A DNA stretch of 64,000 bases from the NCBI GenBank assembly GCA_016932575.1, contig JAFGCO010000029.1, positions 26,113-90,112 on the forward strand. The letters are read 5' to 3'. The notes beneath the pieces are model-generated. The model saw only the letters and a list, made by a program, of their open reading frames with translations. It was not told the DNA's origin and ran no database searches. The position numbers and the translations under genes were made by a program. How positions within the stretch are numbered: position 1 is the first letter of the stretch; every line of letters begins with the position of its first letter. Origin of the DNA: a bacterium (lineage in GTDB: Bacteria; Zhuqueibacterota; QNDG01; JAFGCO01). Of the stretch, positions 45,932-55,364 are shown in pieces.

Positions 45932-48900
45932 TTACCTACCCGTCAACCGATGCCGGTTTGATCCCGCCAGATCCAGAAAATCGAACAGCATTGTAAAATA
46001 AAACCGCCACTCCCTGCCGTAACTGTTGTCGCGGATCTGAAATGAATCCAGACCGTAGGTCGCATCAACCGCCACTTTCATGGGAAATGAATAATAGGTC
46101 ATGAATCCCAGGCGCAGCTGAACACCCACATCCCGTTTCCAGTCCAGCAGCTTAAGCTCGTCTTTGATCCACGCATCTCCGGCATCGCTGTATAAAGAAA
46201 GATAGACATCTCTCAGATGAAACATGGCAAGTCTGACATTCATGTTCCGTTTCAGCGGAAACAGATATGCCGCCCCGATATGTGCCAGTTTCCTTCCCTC
46301 CATGCTGTAAAACGGATACCCCTTCATGCCTTCCAGTCCGCCGGCGTAAAGATGATAAAACGGATCGACCCTGCGATCGATATGCCCGCCCCGTAATCTC
46401 AGGGCAATACTGTGCGATTTGCGCAATCCCGGTAAAAACTCATACCAGTCCAGATAGGTCTGAAAATAACGGTAATCCTTATAAACATCCACCGGCGTGC
46501 CGTATTGCGAGCTTGCGGCAGTGGAATCATAAAAACTCTGCATGGCTAAATCGAGCTGCAGGGTAAAATGCCGGCCCATGCGCGGCGCAATATGCGACTG
46601 CAGCGTTGGCGGAATGGCCCGGTGTTTCCATGCCACACTCGCAATCGTCCCCTTATGATAGGTGGATGCAAATTTGAAAAATACATTCTGATGCTTGACA
46701 ATCCCTGATCCCGAGCTGCGATACCGGCTGTAATCCAGAGCGGTGCGGATGCGATCGGTTTCGTTCAGCGGATAATCAGCGCCCAGGGTGGCGCCAAACA
46801 AATTATAATGGGCATCATAGCTGATGTAGGTTTCATTCTCAGATGTCTGCCTGCGGACCCAGTATAACTCGAGAAAAAAAGTGGGGTCGTACTTCCGGTA
46901 TTCGAACAGGCTGAAAAGATCGGTGTCGAATTGAGAATTGGCAGCCACTCCGCCAAAAAAAGAAAATTGATCCAGAAATTCGCTGTTGTATGTATAAAAT
47001 CCGATTTTGGGTTTATTGGGAAAATCCATGGCAATGCGGGGTAAAAACATCAGTTTGCCGTAAACAGGCCGATACGGTTTTACCGGATAGTCCGGTGCTT
47101 TTGTGTCATCATAACCGGCAATATCCCAGGAACGGCTGTCCGGCGGCGGATCCAGCGCTGCATACGGGGATTGATAGAAAGCCAGTTCAGGATCGACAGG
47201 TTCAAGGGAGTCCAGAAACGCCAGTTTGAAGCCATCGGCATCAAACCGGCTGAACACACACTGCCCTCTTTTGTTCACCGATGGAAGAAAAGCGCCGCCG
47301 ATGACATTGGTTAACAGCGTATCTTCAAGGGTCGTCAGATTTCTGCAATAGAGATTAAAGATACCGCTCCGATCCGAAGCATAGTACAGAACCCTGCCCT
47401 CCGGATCCGGCCAGGCATCCCGCTCATCAAATTCGGTTTGAATCGGAAAAGTTAAATTTTGTCCGCTTGAATCGATCATGGCGATATCCCGGCCCAGATT
47501 TTTCTCATTCATTGAGAATACAATCCGGCCGTCCGGCATCCAGCGGGGCAGATGAATGGATTCTCCCTGGTGAAATCGTGTGATCTGCCGGAAATCGCCG
47601 CCTGCCGGACTCACAAGTGCAAGATTGGAACAGCCGTCCTGTTCCACAACACAGACAATGGACCCATCCGGACTCCAGTCCGGTTGCCGGGCCCGCTTTG
47701 AACGGGTAATCTGCCGTTCCTGCTCGGATTCCAGATTGTAAATAAATAAATCGAAGTACTGGCATTTTTTGGAATTCAGATCATGTTTGGCGTAAATCAG
47801 CTGTTTACTGTCCGACGACCAGGAAACGGAGCTGGTGACTCCGCTCATGATCTTTGTACGCCGGCCGGTTTTCATATCGGCCACCCACAGGCTGCGCTGT
47901 GTCAGGTAGTCCCGCCCGCGGTTCGACAGATAGGCGATTTTCCAGCCATCCGGACTCCAGGCCGCATAGAAATTCGCTATTCCTTTTTGATCCATCAGCC
48001 AGCCGCGCTGCCGGTTTTCACGGATTGTCCTGGTATTTTTTGAATAATTCGTATTAAGCCAGGACATCCATTCATTGTACAGCTCCCGGTCCGATTTTCC
48101 CAGCACCTCTTCGGCTGCTTTGGAAAAATTGATTCGTAACTTTTTATGCATCGCACGGGTGACGTCCCGCAAACCGGATTCTCCGTAATTCGAAGCCAGA
48201 TATTTCGTGAATCCATACCCCTGGTTATACACCCGTTCATTGCCTAGTGAATTTTTTCCGAAATATCCCATATCATTTAAATCGTGCGCTTTTCCAGCCA
48301 GAACCGCAGTACGGAGCAGCATGTCACGATGGGTATCCCAGGTTTCATAATCCAATCCGGCCCGCTGATATTGAGCGAGTCCCTCTGCAAACCACATGGG
48401 CGCAATGGTTCCCGGATAGGGAATCGAAACAAGGGTATTGGGATAACCGTGAATGACATCCTTCCGTTTTTCCTTTTCATAACCCAGCCATTGAAAATAA
48501 AACACGGGAATCTGACGGGAAAATTTTCTGGCCGCCCCCAGAGAGATCATATGACTGAATTCATGGGTGATGGTATTCCGAAGCCAGCTGTGCGTACCCC
48601 GGAAAGGAAAATCCAGAACCGCGGGCGCCCAGAACTCGATTTTGTTGTCATAATAAAACGCGGCGCCGTTGGCATAATCATTATAATCCTTGATCACGAA
48701 ATGAATTTTGGTATCCGGATCATATTGATAAAGCGTGGTAATCGGATCATAAATCTCCTCCCCGATCTTTGCCACCAGAGCAGCCGTTCGATCCGTACCT
48801 CTGTGAAAATGAACAAAGAAATGTTCGGTTTCGATGGTTTTCCAGATCAGTTCGGAATGATTGAACACATCCACCTGTCCGAAACCAGGGACATTGCATA

Positions 48901-48949
48901 CAATGAGGAATATGGAACAGAGGACAAATAATTTTCGTACTCGATGCAT
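45932..48949 (-). CDS. gluzincin-type metallopeptidase fused to TolB propeller and Omp85-like barrel
   Basis: 1005 residues from the ATG at 48949 (AAGG 8 nt upstream; the earlier in-frame Met adds 13 basic residues before the signal and is rejected). Signal peptide LFVLCSIFLIVCNVPGFGQ. Peptidase domain at about 30-310: ITHEFSHMISLGA has HEXXH and MWFAEGLAQYQ the third Glu ligand. Propeller blades: AAWSPDGWKIAYLSN, PDWSPDGSIVCVVE, PRWMPDGRIVFSM. The last 350 residues look like an Omp85/D15 barrel: YAGGLEGMKGYPFYSMEGR, VYLSLYSDAGDAW, ending in an aromatic-rich strand. Two-domain propeller/barrel relatives exist in FCB genomes. Substrate and direction of transport are unknown. Confidence 0.8.
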   Translation of the reverse strand: MHRVRKLFVLCSIFLIVCNVPGFGQVDVFNHSELIWKTIETEHFFVHFHRGTDRTAALVAKIGEEIYDPITTLYQYDPDTKIHFVIKDYNDYANGAAFYYDNKIEFWAPAVLDFPFRGTHSWLRNTITHEFSHMISLGAARKFSRQIPVFYFQWLGYEKEKRKDVIHGYPNTLVSIPYPGTIAPMWFAEGLAQYQRAGLDYETWDTHRDMLLRTAVLAGKAHDLNDMGYFGKNSLGNERVYNQGYGFTKYLASNYGESGLRDVTRAMHKKLRINFSKAAEEVLGKSDRELYNEWMSWLNTNYSKNTRTIRENRQRGWLMDQKGIANFYAAWSPDGWKIAYLSNRGRDYLTQRSLWVADMKTGRRTKIMSGVTSSVSWSSDSKQLIYAKHDLNSKKCQYFDLFIYNLESEQERQITRSKRARQPDWSPDGSIVCVVEQDGCSNLALVSPAGGDFRQITRFHQGESIHLPRWMPDGRIVFSMNEKNLGRDIAMIDSSGQNLTFPIQTEFDERDAWPDPEGRVLYYASDRSGIFNLYCRNLTTLEDTLLTNVIGGAFLPSVNKRGQCVFSRFDADGFKLAFLDSLEPVDPELAFYQSPYAALDPPPDSRSWDIAGYDDTKAPDYPVKPYRPVYGKLMFLPRIAMDFPNKPKIGFYTYNSEFLDQFSFFGGVAANSQFDTDLFSLFEYRKYDPTFFLELYWVRRQTSENETYISYDAHYNLFGATLGADYPLNETDRIRTALDYSRYRSSGSGIVKHQNVFFKFASTYHKGTIASVAWKHRAIPPTLQSHIAPRMGRHFTLQLDLAMQSFYDSTAASSQYGTPVDVYKDYRYFQTYLDWYEFLPGLRKSHSIALRLRGGHIDRRVDPFYHLYAGGLEGMKGYPFYSMEGRKLAHIGAAYLFPLKRNMNVRLAMFHLRDVYLSLYSDAGDAWIKDELKLLDWKRDVGVQLRLGFMTYYSFPMKVAVDATYGLDSFQIRDNSYGREWRFYFTMLFDFLDLAGSNRHRLTGR

Positions 48950-49017
48950 GACGCAACCTTTCAGCAACAACTGAATTCTGTTCTTCAAATCTGATCCCCG
49001 TTTATAAGGCTAACATC

Positions 49018-49430
49018 TGAACTTTAGTTTTCTGGTTTCTGGTTCCTGGCTGCTGGTTTCTGATTTCTTGATTCTTATTTCTGATTTCTTTATTCTTGTT
49101 TCTTGCTTCCTGATTCTTGTTTCTTGCTTCTTGATTCTTGTTTCTTGAGTCTTGATTCTTGAGTCTTGTTTCTTGTGACTCTATGACTCTACAACGCATC
49201 CTAAAAATCGCAGACGGCTGACCGCGGATCCTTGGAAAATCACAAATAATAAATTCCAAACACACTTTTCTTTGTTTGCGATTTTAGTCATTGGAATTTG
49301 GAATTTATTTGTCATTTGGATTTTGTTATTTGGAATTTTTTCACCACCAATTCACAGGTTTTCTTTGTCTTTTATCTGTGTTCTTCTTCCCACTCCGTCT
49401 CTATGACCCAATGACTCAACGACTCAAGGA
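49018..49430. repeat. composite foldback low-complexity repeat, copy A
   Basis: Order: degenerate TTCTTG tract, GACTCTATGACTC tract, CAGACGGCTGACCGCGGA, TTGGAAAATCACAAATAATA, an imperfect A/T-rich stem (arms CAAAT-type and ATTTG-type) around CTTTTCTTTGTTTGCGATTT, TTTTTTCACCACC, CTGTGTTCTTCTTCCCACTC, ACCCAATGACTCAACGACTC. The same order recurs in copies B and D. It ends 1-2 bp from the stop of the M6-like gene. Translations rich in K/N/E are artefacts of the repeat. Confidence 0.85.
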
Positions 49431-49431
49431 C

Positions 49432-52400
49432 CTACTTCACCACCCCAATCTTAAACGTTGTCTCCTCTGTGCCAGACTCTCCTTCTGCCCGGATATGACA
49501 AATATACACTCCGCTGGCCACACCGGATAAATCCCACCGTACCTCATTATCGGCCTGCGCCAGCCCGGGACCGGAGAATGCCTCGACTTTCTCGCCGGAA
49601 AGATCATAAATGGTAATTTTCACATCAGCGGATTTTTCAAGGCGGTACCGGATAACCGTAAAATTTTCTTCATTGGGATTTGGATAATTATAAGCCAGAT
49701 TCCCGGGCATCCAGTTGGATGTATTGGGCTGTTCGGGAACAAACGCAGCAGGACAAAGTCCGGTGCGCCCCGGATCATGTGCGGCGTATCCCCAGGGAAC
49801 ATGGGCCCCGGAATACGGCGAGTCCATATCCCAGACATAAAGCATGCCTTCTGAGCTGACCGCCAAAATTTCAAGATCACCGTCCAGATCCACATCATCG
49901 ACAGAGACCAGGGAGGGATTCCCTGTGGACAGGGTAAAATCTGTCAGCAGGTTACCCTGGCCGGTAAATACTTCGATATTGCCCTCACTGTCGGGAACGA
50001 TCAATTCCGGCTGATCATCACCGTTGATATCCGCAATCAAAGGGGGATCAGACGTCCGGTCCCTTTCCAGATATGGCGCAGGAAAGCCGTTCGCGATCAC
50101 CCCCCGATAATGAAAAGCGACAATCTGCCCGCTGTCGGTTGCATGCATGGCTTCCGGAAATCCGTCCTGGTCAATATCTGCAATTGACATCGGCAGATAA
50201 CCGGATATCAGAGCCTCACCGGAATCAAGGGATTCAATTTTTTCTGTTTCTGAATTCCAGAGAAAGCAGCCATTTTGAGCACGAAACCAGATAAATTCCC
50301 CGAATCCTTCGATATAACAAGCGGAAGGCAAAGCATCGGTATTTTCCATCAGTTCATAATGCTGCTCAACCTCACCCTGAGGACCCAGAAAATAGACATC
50401 TCCGGATCCATCCTGGCTGGTGACCACCCATCCCCGGTTACCGGGCCGCTGACAAAGTCCGACAAGCGTTAATGGTTTCAATTGCGAGGATGCCAGCAGT
50501 TCAAGACCGGACGAAAACAGACGAAAATATCCCTGATAAGAAACAACGGCCAGCCGCTGTCCGGAAACATCAAGCGCCATGTTTGATGGCTGATCTTCGC
50601 TGTTAAAGGCAATGAACCCCTTCCGATCTGCAATGCCGTCGCTGTCCGAATCCAGGCCGTGAAAAATATGGATGCCTGTCTCTCCATTCTTATCACCGGC
50701 AACAAAAAGTTCATCAATACCATCCTGATCCCAGTCTCCCAGGACATCGATCTTCCGGCTGCGTGCCAAACCCAGAGGAAGCACCGGGGCAGGATATCGA
50801 ACGGTTTGTCCGGAAATCGCCGTATACTCACCCTCCTGACCGGTTTCAAAAAAGAGCGAACCGTCATGATGCCAGGCATAAATGTAATCGTAACTGCCCA
50901 CAACAATAATTTCACGATCCCCGTCCCCGTCGAGATCTCCCACTATCGGTGGAAGGGTCGTATCATGATTTGGAAAACGCTGCGGAAATCCTGCCTGAAA
51001 TAAATCTGTCGTCACCGAAAATGTCATAAGCGTGTCAGACTCTGAAAAATCATAAAATACAATATGCGTATTGCCACCGCTGTTGGACCGGGTGTTTGGG
51101 TGAGTATCCGGTCCGAATCTTACGGTTTGGGAATGATTGGCCTGTTTGTGAACGGTATTACCCGCAAACCAGCAGTCATGCAGCACACCGCCTTCTGATC
51201 CGCCGCCGCCGCTCAAAAATCCATAGGATTCACCAATATCCTGAGCGCCGTCCGCCTCTTCCAGGTCAACACCTTTTCTCTCAGGATCCGCATTGATACG
51301 ATTATTTTCCAGATTTTCAAGAATCACAGATTCGTCGATATGCCAGATTAAAAGACCCGAACCGGGCAGCCCGTAATCGTATTCATCAATCGAAACAATC
51401 ACACCGATGGATTCTTCCGGTTTAAAAAATCCTGTAGAGGGAAATTCGATCTGCTTTCCGGTATGATCCCTGCCATAGGTTACACTGTCAAAATTTGCAT
51501 CATACCGGCGATTTTCTATCAGGTAATATTCATGGTCATTGACAGGAACTTTATAGATTCTCCTGGAGTCCTTGGCTGCGGAACAGGCCGCCACCAGATT
51601 GCTGTCACTGCTGACCTCAATGGGTGTTTCCCAACCCATCAGAACTTTGGAAAATGCACAGGGTTCACAGGGAATCATTCCATTGTAATTGCCCGAGCCC
51701 TGATCCATCATTCCCCACCGCCCGACTCCGGACCGGCCGGATTCCGTATCCCACAGTGCCGGCAGTCCCAGCTGAAAACCAAACATCAATGTCATGGTGC
51801 CCAGCAACCCGAACTCGAATCCCTCCTGGTTTTGTGTCTCCGGAAGAAGAATGACTTCCCTCACAAAAAAGCTGCCCTTCTGAACGGGAATGCCTGTCTG
51901 AAGGCTGTCTCCCAGCGCAGCCACGAGATCGCTCTGAGTTAAAAAAGCCGAAGGGATATCTTTGGGAGTCGGATCATATCCCAGTTCAATATCGCGTCCG
52001 ACGCCGGCATGAAAAATGACGAACACATCATAATCAGAAAAAGGAGCGCCTGCAGAATCCGCCGCCTGAACAGCGTCCCGGAACAATTCGGCCAATCCCA
52101 GATCCGTCCGTTCCTCCGTGGTTCCCGGATTGTAGTATCCCATTTCATGAGAAAGCGTGATCACTGCGGGAAACACATCGCATTCAAACCTGACTTTATT
52201 CTGCGATACTGTATGATAATAATGAGACAATGCATTTAGCTGATTGCCAAAATAGGCGCGATCATGAGGCGGCGCATTAAATACCGGCTCCTCTGGGGAT
52301 TCTGTCATGAATCTGCCGGTTCCTGTGGTCATGGCATCTTTATCTGATTGAAACTGCACCATCAAAGCCAGCACGTTTAAGGGATCCAGCCGGGGCCGAC

Positions 52401-52578
52401 GCGAATCCCCTACCGGACGATACCAGCGGCTGCCGTCCCACTGTAACTGTGCTTCTGAAACAAGATTCTGATGTGACACGGAGTAATTTTTCATTTGCAG
52501 AGCAGGGACTTCGCGGCAAAAAACCATGGCAAATCCACTCAGTATAAAAATCAGCACAGACTGACCTGGTCTTATCAT
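49432..52578 (-). CDS. secreted M6-like pseudopeptidase with VCBS/FG-GAP repeats and type IX sorting domain
   Basis: 1048 residues from the ATG at 52578 (GGAG 6 nt upstream). Signal peptide, then an M6-like domain to about residue 420. Where M6 enzymes have HEFGH the protein reads TLMFGFQLGLPALWDTESG, so both His and the Glu are replaced, while GLP, DT and VGRWGMMDQGS remain. It is therefore a pseudoenzyme by sequence. Two blocks of VCBS/FG-GAP-type repeats follow (PIVGDLDGDGDREIIVVGS, ADINGDDQPELIVPDSEG, VDLDGDLEILAVS). The C-terminal FlgD-like/Por sorting domain reads AYNYPNPNEENFTVIRYRLE and SGVYICHIRAEGE. Probably a surface protein released through the type IX system, with PorV-like neighbour. 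Confidence 0.85.
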   Translation of the reverse strand: MIRPGQSVLIFILSGFAMVFCREVPALQMKNYSVSHQNLVSEAQLQWDGSRWYRPVGDSRRPRLDPLNVLALMVQFQSDKDAMTTGTGRFMTESPEEPVFNAPPHDRAYFGNQLNALSHYYHTVSQNKVRFECDVFPAVITLSHEMGYYNPGTTEERTDLGLAELFRDAVQAADSAGAPFSDYDVFVIFHAGVGRDIELGYDPTPKDIPSAFLTQSDLVAALGDSLQTGIPVQKGSFFVREVILLPETQNQEGFEFGLLGTMTLMFGFQLGLPALWDTESGRSGVGRWGMMDQGSGNYNGMIPCEPCAFSKVLMGWETPIEVSSDSNLVAACSAAKDSRRIYKVPVNDHEYYLIENRRYDANFDSVTYGRDHTGKQIEFPSTGFFKPEESIGVIVSIDEYDYGLPGSGLLIWHIDESVILENLENNRINADPERKGVDLEEADGAQDIGESYGFLSGGGGSEGGVLHDCWFAGNTVHKQANHSQTVRFGPDTHPNTRSNSGGNTHIVFYDFSESDTLMTFSVTTDLFQAGFPQRFPNHDTTLPPIVGDLDGDGDREIIVVGSYDYIYAWHHDGSLFFETGQEGEYTAISGQTVRYPAPVLPLGLARSRKIDVLGDWDQDGIDELFVAGDKNGETGIHIFHGLDSDSDGIADRKGFIAFNSEDQPSNMALDVSGQRLAVVSYQGYFRLFSSGLELLASSQLKPLTLVGLCQRPGNRGWVVTSQDGSGDVYFLGPQGEVEQHYELMENTDALPSACYIEGFGEFIWFRAQNGCFLWNSETEKIESLDSGEALISGYLPMSIADIDQDGFPEAMHATDSGQIVAFHYRGVIANGFPAPYLERDRTSDPPLIADINGDDQPELIVPDSEGNIEVFTGQGNLLTDFTLSTGNPSLVSVDDVDLDGDLEILAVSSEGMLYVWDMDSPYSGAHVPWGYAAHDPGRTGLCPAAFVPEQPNTSNWMPGNLAYNYPNPNEENFTVIRYRLEKSADVKITIYDLSGEKVEAFSGPGLAQADNEVRWDLSGVASGVYICHIRAEGESGTEETTFKIGVVK

Positions 52579-52598
52579 GATTGACTCCATCTTAAAGA

Positions 52599-52755
52599 AT
52601 ACGGGGCTGTATCAAAAAAGAAATCATTGATCCCCGACACCGAAGGAAGGGGCCCGCAGAAAGCATGACTTGTTAACGCAGTCCCAGTAATGGGCGAACG
52701 ATTTATTCTATGGTGCTTTCTGCGCCTGTTTTTCTTTTTTGATACAGCCCCGTAT
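52599..52755. mobile_element. 157-bp foldback element (MITE-like) with perfect 25-bp terminal inverted repeats
   Basis: 52599-52623 and 52731-52755 are perfect inverted repeats; the outer part reads ATACGGGGCTGTATCAAAA. Inside is a second perfect 10-bp inverted pair, GCAGAAAGCA (52656-52665) and TGCTTTCTGC (52714-52723), and a small CCCA/TGGG hairpin in the centre. No ORF. The GGGGCTGTATCAAAA tips resemble IS1182-type ends, seen by eye only. It lies between two minus-strand genes and could also work as a transcript-wide hairpin. Confidence 0.8.
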
Positions 52756-52793
52756 CATTTTATGCAATGAACAATTCCGGCAATACGTCTATT

Positions 52794-53978
52794 TTAAAAT
52801 GCTGCGGTCAGCGAAAAACGCATGGTATCTGAAAGCGGATGTCCTTCCTCTGCTGCGATATAAGCAAAATCAAACTGAAACATGTTGTAACGCAAACCTG
52901 CGCCAAACGACGGATATTTGACCTGCCCGTCCTCATCATAATAATAGCCCGCACGCATGGCAATCATATTGTTATAGATATATTCAACGCCTACCGAGCT
53001 GTCCATTTCCTTCAGCTGTTCACGAAAAGAACCGTCACCCCAGGAGGTAAAAATAGCTTTGTAAAACGGATCCGATATGGATTCATATTTCTGGCTTTCC
53101 CAATTGGTTTTATCATCCTCACCGTATTTTTCAATATCCTCATCCTGCAATTCAATATATTTCTCGTGCGATATTTTTTTCCCTTCAACATCCGTACCGG
53201 ATGCTCCCTGCCATAATTTGCGAATCAATTGTTTATTGGTGTCAATCGTAAACAAAAGTTTGTTAAATTCATCATCGATGAGCTTATATGAAAAACCCAT
53301 TTTCAGATTTGTAGGCAGCGGATCCGCCTGGCTCTTATTGATATAGGTAATCTTCGGGCCCATATTTGAGAGATTGGCCCCGAATGTCAGCCCCTTTATA
53401 TAGGGGATTCTCTGAAGTACACCAAGATCCACAGCAAAGGCGGTTCCTGTTCCGTTTCCTTTCTGCGCACCGACCTTGACCCAGTCGGGTGCCAGCATAC
53501 TTCGGATGAACCGCATAGAAACACCCAAACCCGTATTCTTTCCGACGAGTGTCCCGTAGCTCAGAGTCACGGCCATTTCATAGCTGTTGAACCGGCCGAG
53601 TTCATCTCCCCCCTCGCTGGTCCAGACATTCTCGCCCAGATTCAGGAAAGTGATGTTACCGCCCAATGAGCCGCCTAATGACTCCATATACATACGGCCG
53701 CCGACAAAATCATAATACATATCCGAAACAAGCTGCGGAAGCCAGTTGGCATGCATAATCGTTACCTCATTGCCTTTGGTATAAGCCAGGCCGGCCGGAT
53801 TCCAGAAGCTGGCGGTTGCATCATCAGACATGGCAACAAAAGCTTCCCCCATGCCTGCAGCACGGGCACCCGGAGAGATCATTAAAAACAAGACTCCGCC
53901 TTCGCTCACTGCCCATGCCGGAGATACAGTCATCAGAATAACGGCTGTCATCAACAGAATAGCCAGATACTTTTTCAT
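52794..53978 (-). CDS. PorV/PorQ family outer-membrane protein
   Basis: 394 residues from the ATG at 53978, chosen for AAGGAGG 8 nt upstream; a longer frame to a TTG at 54062 runs through the leader terminator and is rejected. Signal peptide MKKYLAILLMTAVILMT then SPGARAAGMGEAFVAMSDDA and TASFWNPAGLA, the hallmark of PorV/PorQ and UPF0164-like barrels. Alternating strands continue to a terminal MRFSLTAAF, ending in Phe as outer-membrane barrels do. In the type IX system PorV shuttles cargo to the attachment complex; the secreted neighbour with a sorting domain fits. A hydrophilic insert (about 285-325) is longer than usual. Confidence 0.85.
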   Translation of the reverse strand: MKKYLAILLMTAVILMTVSPAWAVSEGGVLFLMISPGARAAGMGEAFVAMSDDATASFWNPAGLAYTKGNEVTIMHANWLPQLVSDMYYDFVGGRMYMESLGGSLGGNITFLNLGENVWTSEGGDELGRFNSYEMAVTLSYGTLVGKNTGLGVSMRFIRSMLAPDWVKVGAQKGNGTGTAFAVDLGVLQRIPYIKGLTFGANLSNMGPKITYINKSQADPLPTNLKMGFSYKLIDDEFNKLLFTIDTNKQLIRKLWQGASGTDVEGKKISHEKYIELQDEDIEKYGEDDKTNWESQKYESISDPFYKAIFTSWGDGSFREQLKEMDSSVGVEYIYNNMIAMRAGYYYDEDGQVKYPSFGAGLRYNMFQFDFAYIAAEEGHPLSDTMRFSLTAAF

Positions 53979-54005
53979 GTTCAAGTCCTCCTTAATACTG
54001 TAGAC

Positions 54006-54067
54006 AAAAAAAAACCGAATCTCCGGGGTCTGTGACATAACCATGTCACTTACCGACCCCAATTCGG
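54006..54067 (-). terminator. intrinsic terminator inside the porV-like gene leader
   Basis: On the minus strand CCGAAT/ATTCGG, GGGGTC/GACCCC and GTGACAT/ATGTCAC stack into one long stem with a GGTT loop (54015-54067), followed by nine T (54014-54006). It lies about 28 bp before the start codon and ahead of the RBS, so transcription must read through or restart beyond it. Confidence 0.82.
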
Positions 54068-54160
54068 TCTGGTATGAAATTCGTTAACTGCTCGATGGAC
54101 AATTCTTCCGCCGATGATTTGTTGTCTTCTTTTTTATCCACCAGACCATTAACGAATTTC
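54067..54160 (-). promoter_or_regulatory. structured leader with crossing helices upstream of the terminator
   Basis: On the RNA strand: GAAATTCGTTAA (54160-54149), GTCTGGT (54146-54140), a 52-nt spacer, TTAACGAATTTC (54087-54076), ACCAGAC (54073-54067). The 12-bp and 7-bp pairings cross in order 1-2-1'-2', as in a pseudoknot or two alternative folds, and the last strand touches the terminator stem. Confidence 0.5.
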
Positions 54161-54358
54161 TATAGGCATCTCCGTAATTAAACAACTTAACGCAGAAAAA
54201 ATATATAAAATCGCATGTATAATGTCAAGATATTTTTTTATTATCCGTTTCATTCCGGTTACCATATAAAAAACGCCCTGCTTTCAATTCGGTTCCCCGA
54301 ACAATTGATATTATTTTATATTGCGAACCATTTAAAAAAACCTTATCTTTATTTTCAT

Positions 54359-55294
54359 ATGAAAAAGCGAAAAAAGAAAAAATTTCAGCATCGGATCGAA
54401 GTAACGGCCCTCAAATCTGTCATGTTCTGGATATGGATCCTGCCTTTGCATACCCTTCATCAGTTGGCTGACTGCATGGGTTGGTTTGTATTCTCGGTCC
54501 TGCGTATAAGATACCGGGTCGTCATGGCCAATCTGGCACACGCGTTTCCTGAAAAAAGCGAACGGGAAAGAAAACGCATTGCTCTGCGCTGTTATCAAAA
54601 CTTCGCAAAAACGACATTTGAATTTATCCGTTTTCCTGTCACAAAACGCAAGGATGTGTTCAGCCACTGTGAGATTCACGGACTGGAACATCTGGACAGC
54701 GCCCTCAAAAGAGGAAAAGGCGCACTCGTTATATCCGGTCATTTTGGAAACTGGGAACTCATCGGAGCCGTACTGGCACACCTGAACTATCCGATTTCAC
54801 TGCTTGTGGGCAAGCAGCGCAACAGGATTGCCGATAATATCATCAACCGGCACCGCATGAGCATGGGCGTGGACATCATTAAAATGGGTATCAGTGTCCG
54901 AAACGCGATCAAGGCCCTTCGCAATAACCGATTCGTGGCTTTTCTGTCGGACCAGAATGCCCGGAAGCAGGGAGTATTTGTGGATTTCTTTGGCAAAAAG
55001 GCATCCACGCCTCCCGGGGCAGCCGCTTTTTCCCTGAAAACAGGCGCCCCGATCCTGTTCTTCTTTTTCATCCGTCTGCCCAGGGGAAGATATAAACTGA
55101 CTTTTCATCCGTTTATATTCGACCATCTCGAGGGTCTCGCGCCGGATCATCTTGTGGAAGTCACGCAGGCCTATACAAAGTTACTGGAAGATACCATTCG
55201 CCTTTATCCGGATCAGTATTTCTGGATGCACCGACGATGGAAGAAGAGGCCGCCTGAAGAAAAATTGAAGAATAGACAGACAACAAAAAACTAA
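54359..55294 (+). CDS. lysophospholipid/lipid A acyltransferase family (LpxL/HtrB-like)
   Basis: 311 residues from the ATG at 54359 (an earlier in-frame Met gives 48 extra residues with no RBS or family match). Membrane-anchored N-terminus, then the acyltransferase motif SGHFGNWELIG (HX4E), FLSDQNARKQGVFVDFFGK and ASTPPGAAAFSLKTGAPI, and the end DQYFWMHRRWKKRP. LpxL-type enzymes add secondary acyl chains to lipid A at the inner membrane. This is the clearest sign of a diderm envelope. It leads the polymer cluster, 70 bp before TagD. Confidence 0.85.
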   Translation: MKKRKKKKFQHRIEVTALKSVMFWIWILPLHTLHQLADCMGWFVFSVLRIRYRVVMANLAHAFPEKSERERKRIALRCYQNFAKTTFEFIRFPVTKRKDVFSHCEIHGLEHLDSALKRGKGALVISGHFGNWELIGAVLAHLNYPISLLVGKQRNRIADNIINRHRMSMGVDIIKMGISVRNAIKALRNNRFVAFLSDQNARKQGVFVDFFGKKASTPPGAAAFSLKTGAPILFFFFIRLPRGRYKLTFHPFIFDHLEGLAPDHLVEVTQAYTKLLEDTIRLYPDQYFWMHRRWKKRPPEEKLKNRQTTKN

Positions 55295-55364
55295 AATCAG
55301 ATCAATCTGAACAAACAGAAAATAAACAGAATCATTTTTATATCCAATTTAAGGTCAGTAATAA

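Noticed and set aside
49002-49265. 87-codon ORF rich in NKNQEARNKNQE
   Set aside because: Translation of the TTCTTG tract of repeat copy A.
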